Origin: Anaerolineae bacterium
Lineage (GTDB): Bacteria; Chloroflexota; Anaerolineae; Anaerolineales; Villigracilaceae
Reading direction: 5' to 3'
Length of the DNA stretch: 5,191 nt
NCBI GenBank assembly: GCA_003524705.1
Contig: DQGV01000337.1
Location: 1-5,191, forward strand
The position numbers were made by a program, and so were the translations under genes. Under the pieces are notes generated by a model that searched no databases, was not told the DNA's origin, and saw only the letters and a list, made by a program, of their open reading frames with translations. Positions 1 to 5,120 of this stretch are shown here, piece after piece (the stretch's first letter is position 1; each line of letters opens with the position of its first letter).

Positions 1-380
1 TTAAATTCGCCGAATCCATAACCAACGATTAAACGCATCGCATCTGTTCCATAACCTTCGCCCCAATATTCGCGCTCGCCAATAAAAATACCAAGCCACG
101 CATCACCTTGACTCCAACGTTGAATCCAAAGCCCAGTACTGCCGATTAACATGTCATTTTCTAAGGTGCGAATTGAAAAGCGAAAACTTTTATCACCTTG
201 TTTTTCTTGACCTTTTTCAACAAAGTCTTTCAATTTTTTTTCAGACCATAATTGAGCAGGTGCAGAATCTGCCAAGCGATGAAATTCAGAGTCACGGTCC
301 CATTTGATATAAGTTTTCGCCATCGTTTCTGGTGACTCAGATGCCAAGCGGACAAGGGTTCCACGATAAATGTCTTTCAT
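1..380 (-). CDS. GNAT-family N-acetyltransferase, partial (3' end beyond left edge)
   Basis: The first 126 codons are present. They start at ATG 378-380 (MKDIYRGTLVRLASESPETM...) and run off the window at base 1. The layout is that of RimJ/RimL-like GNAT enzymes, which move an acetyl group from acetyl-CoA to a protein N-terminus or a small amine. An N-terminal 'RLASESPE' strand is followed by a helix-rich segment with 'WDRDSEFHRL' (about 27-36). The beta strands 'FRFSIRTLENDMLIG' (66-80) and 'AWLGIFIGEREYWGEGYGTDAM' (94-115) come next. The last of these is motif A, where GEGYG (107-111) would hold the CoA pyrophosphate. The final visible residues 'RLIVGYGFGEF' fit the family, which usually continues 'NLxRV'; roughly 50-60 residues are probably missing. 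The start lies 4 nt after the stop of the upstream acetyltransferase, and an AAGGGTG stretch inside that gene's end can act as ribosome-binding site, so translation is probably coupled. The substrate cannot be told from the sequence. Confidence 0.88.
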   Translation of the reverse strand, partial: MKDIYRGTLVRLASESPETMAKTYIKWDRDSEFHRLADSAPAQLWSEKKLKDFVEKGQEKQGDKSFRFSIRTLENDMLIGSTGLWIQRWSQGDAWLGIFIGEREYWGEGYGTDAMRLIVGYGFGEF

Positions 381-384
381 CGCT

Positions 385-993
385 TCACCCTTGATCCTTC
401 GACTGGCTCAGGACATCGCCTGAAACTTGTTCGCGCCATTCGGCATTCAACAAGCCGAAAGAGACTAAATCCCAAAATTCGTTGTCACGATGAATGGCTT
501 TACGGCGGCGCACTTCTTCCATGAAGCCAAATTTTTGGAAGAGTTTAATCGCGCCTTCGTTATAAGCAGGCACCACAGCAGTCACACGATAGAGATTCAA
601 TTCATCAAATGCAAAACGTAATAACATGCTGAGGGCTTGCGAGCCCAAGCCTAACCGTCTAAATTCTGAGGCGCCGATGCCGAGGCGTAAAAATCCGTTG
701 CCATTTGTCCAATCAATCCATTCGATGAGGGCTTTACCAATGAATTTGTTCTCTTCTTTGGTTTGAATGGTGAAATAGTATAGATTCTTATCCTCTTCCA
801 TTTCTTTTTCGATGGCTTCATATTGCTTTTTGACCATCGCCGGTGAAAGCGGACGAATCGGCTTGAGTTCCATCAAGCGCATGAATTCAGCATCATGCGT
901 CCATTTGGATTCGACTTCGGGATGCGTTTCATGGTCTATCGGACCAAAACGAACATCATTCGCTTCAAATAACTGGGTTTGTATTGCTAACAT
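385..993 (-). CDS. GNAT-family N-acetyltransferase (RimJ/RimL-like), 202 aa
   Basis: This is a cytoplasmic acetyl-CoA-dependent acetyltransferase of the GNAT fold, closest in style to RimJ/RimL ribosomal-protein acetyltransferases. Numbering is from ATG 991-993. 'HDAEFMRLMELKPIRPLS' (33-50) is the substrate-side helix region and 'YYFTIQTKEENKFIGKALIEWID' (72-94) forms central strands. 'FRRLGLGSQAL' (111-121) carries the R-x-x-G-x-G CoA loop, and 'RVTAVVPAYNEGAIKLFQKFGFMEE' (136-160) is the usual motif B with N145 and the 'KFGF' turn. An open GTG at 1026 would add 11 residues, but the ATG at 993 has AGAGGA three bases upstream, whereas the GTG lies inside a hairpin stem and has no Shine-Dalgarno. 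The C-terminal ten or so residues (GDVLSQSKDQG) are encoded by a REP-like repeat and look like a late addition. The gene is followed after 4 nt by a second GNAT gene, which suggests one operon. No convincing promoter lies directly upstream; two terminator-like hairpins do. The natural substrate is unknown. Confidence 0.9.
   Translation of the reverse strand: MLAIQTQLFEANDVRFGPIDHETHPEVESKWTHDAEFMRLMELKPIRPLSPAMVKKQYEAIEKEMEEDKNLYYFTIQTKEENKFIGKALIEWIDWTNGNGFLRLGIGASEFRRLGLGSQALSMLLRFAFDELNLYRVTAVVPAYNEGAIKLFQKFGFMEEVRRRKAIHRDNEFWDLVSFGLLNAEWREQVSGDVLSQSKDQG
395..414. repeat. REP-like short repeat (CCTTCGAC..GCTCAGGAC type)
   Basis: The sequence reads TCCTTCGACTGGCTCAGGAC on the plus strand. 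It closely resembles the short dispersed element of general form CCTTCGACnnnGCTCAGGAC that I recall from many bacterial genomes, including Chloroflexota and Bacteroidota. It is an imperfect inverted repeat, and TCAGG (408-412) also pairs with CCTGA (419-423) across six bases. It sits at the very 3' end of the upstream acetyltransferase gene and supplies its last codons. Only one copy is present in this window, so its repeat status rests on recall and would need a genome-wide count. Confidence 0.5.
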
Positions 994-1011
994 TTTTCCT
1001 CTTTTGTTAAT

Positions 1012-1051
1012 AAAAAAAACAATCACAAGATACTGACCTGTGATTGTTTTT
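1012..1051 (-). terminator. Terminator-like hairpin in the leader of the acetyltransferase genes
   Basis: AAAACAATCACA (1016-1027) is perfectly complementary to TGTGATTGTTTT (1039-1050), giving a stem of 12 bp or more around an 11-nt loop. In the minus direction the stem is followed by eight T residues (complement of 1012-1019), the signature of an intrinsic terminator. The stem is A/T-rich, so it is weaker than the neighbouring one. In the plus direction it ends in only five T residues (1047-1051). It ends about 18 nt before the ATG of the acetyltransferase at 993, so it may act as an attenuator within that gene's leader rather than as the end of an upstream unit. Confidence 0.65.
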
Positions 1052-1060
1052 CACCGTTAA

Positions 1061-1095
1061 ATAAAAACGACCACAGGCTTTGTGCGCTGTGGTCG
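1061..1095 (-). terminator. Rho-independent terminator after the 28-codon ORF
   Basis: In the minus direction, CGACCACAG (1095-1087) pairs perfectly with CTGTGGTCG (1076-1068). The loop is 10 nt and the stem is followed immediately by TTTTTAT. A GC-rich 9-bp stem plus T-tract is a textbook intrinsic terminator. It begins about 20 nt after the stop codon of the 28-codon ORF at 1115-1201. The loop and the first bases of the 3' arm are complementary to sequence around that stop codon, so it may be conditional. Confidence 0.8.
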
Positions 1096-1118
1096 CATAG
1101 ACTCGAATAAAAGCCTAC
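1073..1118 (-). promoter_or_regulatory. Candidate antiterminator pairing (attenuator switch)
   Basis: On the minus-strand RNA, GUAGGCUUU (1118-1110), which contains the UAG stop of the 28-codon ORF, can pair with AAAGCCUGU (1081-1073). This makes seven Watson-Crick pairs plus two G-U pairs. That helix takes up the terminator loop and the first four bases of its 3' arm, so it excludes the terminator at 1061-1095. A ribosome sitting at the stop codon would block the helix and favour termination. A ribosome stalled earlier, or none, would allow it. The complementarity is visible in the sequence. Its regulatory meaning is inference, and a pairing of this length could arise by chance. Confidence 0.35.
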
Positions 1119-1201
1119 CGACGTACAGGCGCACTACGGCTATCGAAATCAACCAAGCCGATTTGAGAGAGAGTATTGATAAAGCTTTTGAACATAAACA
1201 T
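1115..1201 (-). CDS. Short ORF, 28 aa: possible leader peptide or small protein
   Basis: ATG 1199-1201 opens a 28-residue frame (MFMFKSFINTLSQIGLVDFD, then SRSAPVRR) ending at TAG 1115-1117. An unusually strong Shine-Dalgarno, AAAGGAGG (1213-1220), lies 11 nt upstream. A good promoter lies 50-77 nt upstream and an intrinsic terminator starts about 20 nt after the stop. That complete set of signals argues that the ORF is translated. The peptide has an amphipathic, hydrophobic first half and a basic end; I do not recognise it. There is no run of one amino acid such as classical biosynthetic leaders show, although three arginines fall in the last seven residues. It may be a leader peptide for the acetyltransferase genes or an independent small protein. 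The same frame is open further upstream to 1336 but has no signals there, so the short start is preferred. Confidence 0.5.
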   Translation of the reverse strand: MFMFKSFINTLSQIGLVDFDSRSAPVRR

Positions 1202-1243
1202 TGGGGCGTGCGCCTCCTTTCTTAAAATTTGCTTTTTGAAGCG

Positions 1244-1260
1244 GCGTGAGTTTATCACGC
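1244..1260. promoter_or_regulatory. Inverted repeat overlapping a -10 box (possible operator)
   Basis: GCGTGA (1244-1249) and TCACGC (1255-1260) are perfect 6-bp inverted arms around a 5-bp centre. The centre and right arm contain the proposed minus-strand -10 box (1251-1256). A repressor bound here would block RNA polymerase. No regulator gene is visible in the window to pair with it, and 6-bp arms can occur by chance. Confidence 0.3.
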
Positions 1261-1278
1261 ACACTGAAACATCGTCAA
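1251..1278 (-). promoter_or_regulatory. Sigma-70-type promoter for the 28-codon ORF and acetyltransferase leader
   Basis: On the minus strand, TTGACG (1278-1273) matches the -35 consensus TTGACA at five of six positions. After a 16-bp spacer comes GATAAA (1256-1251), a four-of-six match to TATAAT. The start of transcription would fall near 1244, giving a leader of about 43 nt before the ATG at 1201. I see no comparable promoter closer to the acetyltransferases, so this one may serve them too if the terminators are read through. Confidence 0.55.
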
Positions 1279-1285
1279 GGATGAA

Positions 1286-1462
1286 ATGACAAAAACAGTA
1301 CCAAAGTACGGCAACCGTTTTTCTTTTTATTATCAAGTGGGAGCAGATGAGTTGATTACAAAACCAGTTAACCCAATGGCAGTTTTGATTAAAGTCATCA
1401 CCCGTTTGGCGCGTCAGAAATGGATTACGCCGAGAAAAGAAATTGTACAGATGAATGTGTAA
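1286..1462 (+). CDS. Short ORF, 58 aa, like the C-terminal part of a response-regulator receiver domain (possible remnant)
   Basis: ATG 1286-1288 follows AAGGA by four bases and opens a 58-residue frame ending at TAA 1460-1462. Residues 16-36 (YYQVGADELITKPVNPMAVL) read like the end of a CheY-type receiver. There 'GAD(D/E)xxTKP' forms the alpha4-beta5 turn with the conserved lysine (here K27), followed by 'NPxxVLxKVIxRLARQ' as helix alpha5. The phosphoryl-accepting aspartate and the acidic N-terminal pair of a receiver are absent, and nothing similar appears upstream in any plus frame. Residues 1-15 and the last 12 or so (KWITPRKEIVQMNV) are not recognised. It therefore cannot be a working receiver on its own. 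It may be a fragment left by deletion or a small protein with chance likeness. Its Shine-Dalgarno overlaps the -35 box of the divergent promoter at 1251-1278, and no clear plus-strand promoter was found. It converges on the helicase gene. Confidence 0.45.
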   Translation: MTKTVPKYGNRFSFYYQVGADELITKPVNPMAVLIKVITRLARQKWITPRKEIVQMNV

Positions 1463-1507
1463 TCAATTTTTATTAGCTATCATAGTTAGAATGCTTGAAA
1501 GCAGATT

Positions 1508-3964
1508 TTACTCTGCCAATTCACTCTCCGACGAATCCAATATCGGTTCTCTTTCTGGAGATTTATTAGTTCTTCTATATACACCCTTATCAACTTTCTC
1601 TAACCAACCTTTACCAATCCAATAATTGGTGCATGTTGGTAAAACCTTTTCAAATTCTGAACGTTTGCTTTCACCAAAGATAGAAATGAATTTTTTAATC
1701 AAATCTTTGTTTGAGATTTCTAAGCCCGACGGCATATCAGATATTTCATAACCAATATAAACTAACAAAGACTGGTAGCCAATCTTTTTATCTCCACCAA
1801 AATATCCTTTCACATGGTTGTTAATTATTTCTGCATCCTCTCTCGTCAATTGCTTAAATTTTTGTAAAGCTAAAAATGGCACACTTAAAAAATCTAGGTT
1901 GAATATTTTTTGGTGTACATTTGGGATTGGGTTAAGAGACTTGTTTGAACAATTACAGCAAAAAACATTGCTATCAAAATCTCGGAAGCAATAATTTCCG
2001 CATGTATTACACATTGAAGCAAATTTCAGATAACTAACTTTTACTGTATCCGATAATCTTTTACTGGGTAAATTGATTTGTGAAACAGTTAAGAACTCAT
2101 TATCAGACCTGATCAAAATAACTGGATACTCAGTATTGAGTAGTAAGTGTGCTCCCCATAATTCTTCATGAACTGTCATATGACGAGAGGCTTTAATTAA
2201 CCAAGAATTGAAATTTTGATGCCAATAGATATTTGGCGAATCAAATAATGGAGAAAGACTCCAATTCATATTTTTAATCACGAATCCCCAAGGTTCTCGA
2301 AGAACATGAGAAACCGCAGGATTCTTTCTTAACTGAATTGCAAATAAATCTTTTTCCTCTGTTGCTCCTAACAGAACCATTTGATTATATATTGCGATGA
2401 CTCTAGTTGTAGCACGAGCATAGGCGTTTATTACAAGAGTTGTATTCCAAATATCTAAGTTATAAACAATCACGATAGGAAATTCCAATCCTCTAACATG
2501 CTCGCTAGTATCCAAATCTGCCAAAAAACTCACTTTTTCAAATAGCCCCTTCTCTTTCATATATTTTATTTCTCTAGCAGAAGTTATAACTGCAATGTTT
2601 TCTTTTGCAACATTCTGAGATTTTAAAATTTCTAAAATAGCGATAAGGTCATTTTCAGAATCAGATGTGATTTTTTCCTCTAAAGTATCATATTCCAACT
2701 CGCGAGGCGAAAATTGTTCATGAGAGGTTGGTATTGATGCTTCTATTCTGTCAAAAACGGGTTTAGGCGACCTCATATTAACCACAAGCAAGAATTGCTG
2801 TTCTTGATCTATCAATTCACCAACTTTATAATTAGATAATCTATGCGTTTCAAATGGAAAGGCTTGAGTCTCATCACAAAAGACATGAATTCGCTTATCC
2901 TTCATCCAATGTCTAAGAACAAGGTACCACTCTTGATGAAAAATTTGTCCCTCATCTATTATTAGTGCATCATAATTTTCTAATTTTTTCTGTTGTATTG
3001 CTAGGTGTAGGCAATTAAATGCTTCTTCATATTTATTGTCATTGTCTTTTATTCTTATTTTTAAAGCATTTGCGGCGTCAAAGCAAAGGGAGTGAAAAGT
3101 CATTACATGAACATTTTTTACATCAAGTAATTCATTTTTGATTTTTTCAGATAAGCGTTTATTGAAAACTAAGAAAAGAAGTTTCTTACCTTCCAATGCT
3201 AAGTTCCTAGCGAGCGAATAAGCTAAGACCGTTTTACCAGTTCCAGGACCACCATACACCTTTGTCCTATCATATTTCGCAACACGTTCTAAAGCAACCT
3301 TTTGTCGCTCATGCAAAATAAGCCACGTTTTGTTATCGTAGTCAATTCTTGAATCCCACCCAACACCGTAATCTACGGATGGACAAATCAGGTCTACAAT
3401 TTCATCTATTTGTTGTTGCTTCAAAGGGCGGACATTTTTAGTATTTACCCAATATTCCATAATTTCAACAATGCGTTCAGGCAAGTTAGGTAAATCGTTG
3501 TAACCAATGAAAACATTTTTTCTTACAATTGGATCTTGAAAGGCTAATGGAAGAGAAAGATTTTTAGCACTATTATCTGGTGCTATAAAAGCATAGCCTA
3601 CTGGAGTAAAAATATTAGCATTCTTTAACCATGCATCAAGAGTAAAAGTGCCTCTTCGCAATTGTCCAACGGGATCAAATACTTGGTTGCTTCTAGTAAA
3701 AACAAATTTGTTCTGGTCATACTTAAATTCTCCCCCTTTTACTTCTATTGCTAATATACCTAGTTTGGGATGTAAAACAACAAAATCAAGTTCACCTGTA
3801 GGAGCATATTTGGGATCTAGTGTCTTTACTGCGGAACACAGCCAAGGCAAACTATGAATAACTACAAAGTCATCGCTTAATTTTGCTAGTCTCCAATAAA
3901 CATCAGGTTCTGCTTTAGGGCTAGTAGTGATATTGGGTCCGCCCGAAGGCATCATTTTTGCCAT
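1508..3964 (-). CDS. NERD-domain nuclease / SF1 (UvrD-like) helicase fusion with zinc knuckle, 818 aa
   Basis: A large cytoplasmic protein predicted to unwind and cut nucleic acid. Residues about 15-115 form a NERD (nuclease-related) domain: E19, then 'GELDFVVLHPKLGILAIEVKGG' (57-78) with D60 and E74-x-K76 as the PD-(D/E)xK-like centre, and Q101 in the following helix. An SF1 helicase core follows. Its parts are Q221 (Q motif), Walker A GGPGTGKT (238-245), motif Ia near N268 and Walker B IIDEGQ (335-340). Then come motif III DETQ (364-367), motif IV NMRS (396-399), motif V VRGLEF (490-495) and motif VI AYARATTR (514-521) with R521 as likely arginine finger. All ATPase residues look intact. 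Residues 652-672 give a C-x2-C / C-x2-C zinc knuckle, and 700-800 is an unassigned, possibly winged-helix, end. ATG 3962-3964 has AGAAGG nine bases upstream. NERD-helicase proteins are often found among accessory and anti-phage genes; that role here is inference. The gene is more A/T-rich than its flanks. It follows the lipoprotein gene by 76 nt with no terminator between them, so read-through is possible. Confidence 0.88.
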   Translation of the reverse strand: MAKMMPSGGPNITTSPKAEPDVYWRLAKLSDDFVVIHSLPWLCSAVKTLDPKYAPTGELDFVVLHPKLGILAIEVKGGEFKYDQNKFVFTRSNQVFDPVGQLRRGTFTLDAWLKNANIFTPVGYAFIAPDNSAKNLSLPLAFQDPIVRKNVFIGYNDLPNLPERIVEIMEYWVNTKNVRPLKQQQIDEIVDLICPSVDYGVGWDSRIDYDNKTWLILHERQKVALERVAKYDRTKVYGGPGTGKTVLAYSLARNLALEGKKLLFLVFNKRLSEKIKNELLDVKNVHVMTFHSLCFDAANALKIRIKDNDNKYEEAFNCLHLAIQQKKLENYDALIIDEGQIFHQEWYLVLRHWMKDKRIHVFCDETQAFPFETHRLSNYKVGELIDQEQQFLLVVNMRSPKPVFDRIEASIPTSHEQFSPRELEYDTLEEKITSDSENDLIAILEILKSQNVAKENIAVITSAREIKYMKEKGLFEKVSFLADLDTSEHVRGLEFPIVIVYNLDIWNTTLVINAYARATTRVIAIYNQMVLLGATEEKDLFAIQLRKNPAVSHVLREPWGFVIKNMNWSLSPLFDSPNIYWHQNFNSWLIKASRHMTVHEELWGAHLLLNTEYPVILIRSDNEFLTVSQINLPSKRLSDTVKVSYLKFASMCNTCGNYCFRDFDSNVFCCNCSNKSLNPIPNVHQKIFNLDFLSVPFLALQKFKQLTREDAEIINNHVKGYFGGDKKIGYQSLLVYIGYEISDMPSGLEISNKDLIKKFISIFGESKRSEFEKVLPTCTNYWIGKGWLEKVDKGVYRRTNKSPEREPILDSSESELAE

Positions 3965-4040
3965 TTCAATAAACCTTCTTTTTATAGATACTATTGGCTG
4001 AGAAACCTGTTACCTATAGATTACTACTAAAATTTTATGA

Positions 4041-5060
4041 TTACGGATTTGATGTCAAAATTCTGCCAGCCAATAATTCATTCAAAATAAATTGCACTTC
4101 TTCCAATTTTCCAGCAGGCAGAATGCCGGGGTCTACATCCGCAAGCCCAAGCGGAGATTGAACCGCTTGCCCACCTTGTCCGGCAATCAATTGGGGCCAG
4201 GCAATCTGAATTGCTTTGATGGTGTCCGGAGAAACAGTCATCACCCACCCGCCGGGGCGTGTAGGTGGCATACGTGTACCAATCAAATACACGCCTTGTG
4301 TGCCGACATACGTCAGCAAATCATCTGTTGTAATTGTTGGGTAAATATAAATCCCATCTACATCACGGTCATTGATTAATACATTGGCATAACCGCCATG
4401 TAAAGAAACATCTTCTGTTGTAGGAATAGATAAAAAGGTTGGGTATTCAACCGGGTCAATATAAATCCCTCTACACAAACCACAGTAATAACGCATGCCA
4501 TTATTAAACGCATTGACAGCTCGCACAGCATTATCATCCCCTTCAGGATATAACATGCCGATATGATATTCATACGTCAACATGGCTAATGTGTAACCTG
4601 CTAAAAATGCAGGCAATTCCACTTGATTATCCGGCGCAAGCACACTTACATTTCCACCAGCCGTTAGGTTTGGAATATTGACAGCCAGAAATTGCACGTT
4701 TGGAACTGTCGGCGCGAGCCCAGCAATTCCGGGGTCAGGTGGAAGCGCAATGACAACTTTTAAAGTTGGGTCAGCTAAATCTGGTTGCGTTAAAGCGTTA
4801 CGAACTTGAAAACGAAATCCCGATGCTTGTGCTAAATCATAAACTGTTTTTTGATACAAATCTGAAGTTGCTTTATCCATATCCGCAGGCAGAACTAAAA
4901 GTGCAAGCGGAGTTGATGCAGTTGGAATCATCGTTGCAGTTGGAGGCGGTGTTTGAGATGGAATCACAGTTGGCGGCGGAACTTCAGTGGGTTCATTTCC
5001 ACCACAAGCCGTTATCAACGCAAGAATCAGAACGAAAAATAGAAATTGTTTAACACGCAC
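4041..5060 (-). CDS. Lipoprotein, BMP/PnrA-like ABC-transporter substrate-binding protein
   Basis: The start is GTG 5058-5060, with GGAG (5068-5071) seven bases upstream. Residues 1-19 form a lipoprotein signal: basic MRVK, a hydrophobic core FLFFVLILAL and the lipobox ITAC with C19 as the lipidated residue. A Pro/Thr-rich tether (about 23-50) follows, so the protein should sit on the outer face of the membrane. The rest (52-339) follows the BMP/PnrA periplasmic-binding fold. It has 'LPADMDKATSDLYQKTVYDLAQASGFRF' near the start and 'VELPAFLAGYTLAMLTYEYHIGML' (147-170), which matches the family's 'AFLAGYLAA...GKIGFVGG' segment. 'AVNAFNNGMRYY' (181-192) is the usual helix before the next strand, and 'DVDGIYIYPTITTDD' (233-247) precedes a typical C-terminal lobe. 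BMP proteins commonly bind nucleosides. C193 and C196 form a CxxC that I do not know as typical. No permease or ATPase gene lies in the window, so it may be an orphan. The Chloroflexota-like tether is the best taxonomic clue here. Confidence 0.8.
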   Translation of the reverse strand: MRVKQFLFFVLILALITACGGNEPTEVPPPTVIPSQTPPPTATMIPTASTPLALLVLPADMDKATSDLYQKTVYDLAQASGFRFQVRNALTQPDLADPTLKVVIALPPDPGIAGLAPTVPNVQFLAVNIPNLTAGGNVSVLAPDNQVELPAFLAGYTLAMLTYEYHIGMLYPEGDDNAVRAVNAFNNGMRYYCGLCRGIYIDPVEYPTFLSIPTTEDVSLHGGYANVLINDRDVDGIYIYPTITTDDLLTYVGTQGVYLIGTRMPPTRPGGWVMTVSPDTIKAIQIAWPQLIAGQGGQAVQSPLGLADVDPGILPAGKLEEVQFILNELLAGRILTSNP

Positions 5061-5088
5061 AGGGTTTCTCCAAAATAAAGATGAAAGA

Positions 5089-5094
5089 ATTATA
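5089..5094 (-). promoter_or_regulatory. -10 box for the lipoprotein gene
   Basis: A perfect TATAAT lies on the minus strand, 28 nt upstream of the GTG start, giving a short leader of about 20 nt. The expected -35 window holds AGGAGGT, which does not match TTGACA, so the promoter either relies on its -10 box or is activator-dependent. It lies just downstream of the terminator at 5121-5156, as expected for the start of a new transcription unit. Confidence 0.55.
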
Positions 5095-5120
5095 GCCTGA
5101 TTTTTTATCTGACCTCCTTA

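Noticed and set aside
812..1036. Plus-strand ORF of 74 codons opposite the acetyltransferase
   Set aside because: It is antisense to the N-terminal half of the GNAT gene and its translation shows no family features.
1202..1336. Upstream extension of the 28-codon ORF to a 73-residue protein starting near 1336
   Set aside because: It would span the promoter and Shine-Dalgarno of the short ORF, has a composition unlike a protein (VLWYCFCHFI, VSVCVINS) and has no ribosome site of its own.
1501..1516. Hairpin GCAGA / TCTGC overlapping the helicase stop codon, as a terminator
   Set aside because: The stem is only 5 bp and is followed by just three T residues in the minus direction; too weak to call. 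No convincing terminator was found for the helicase gene.
3648..3857. Plus-strand ORF of 69 codons inside the helicase gene
   Set aside because: It lies antisense to the NERD domain coding region, has no Shine-Dalgarno and shows no recognisable motif; it is a shadow frame.
3981..3993. Promoter for the helicase gene (TATAAA or TAGTAT on the minus strand)
   Set aside because: Both hexamers are plausible -10 boxes, but no -35 is visible. The TATAAA would place the transcript start on the Shine-Dalgarno itself, so I could not choose one.
4028..4037. Perfect palindrome TAAAATTTTA just after the lipoprotein stop
   Set aside because: A 10-bp pure A/T palindrome is expected by chance in such sequence and has no T-tract or loop to make a terminator.
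4092..4379. Plus-strand ORF of 95 codons opposite the lipoprotein gene
   Set aside because: It is antisense to a well-supported coding frame and its translation has no family features.
4376..4573. Minus-strand ORF of 65 codons in another frame of the lipoprotein gene
   Set aside because: It is fully contained in the real gene, has no ribosome site, and its Cys/Met-rich translation is unlike a protein.
4766..5053. Plus-strand ORF of 95 codons opposite the lipoprotein N-terminus
   Set aside because: Its repetitive QLE/LEL translation is the antisense reading of the Pro/Thr tether and the signal region.
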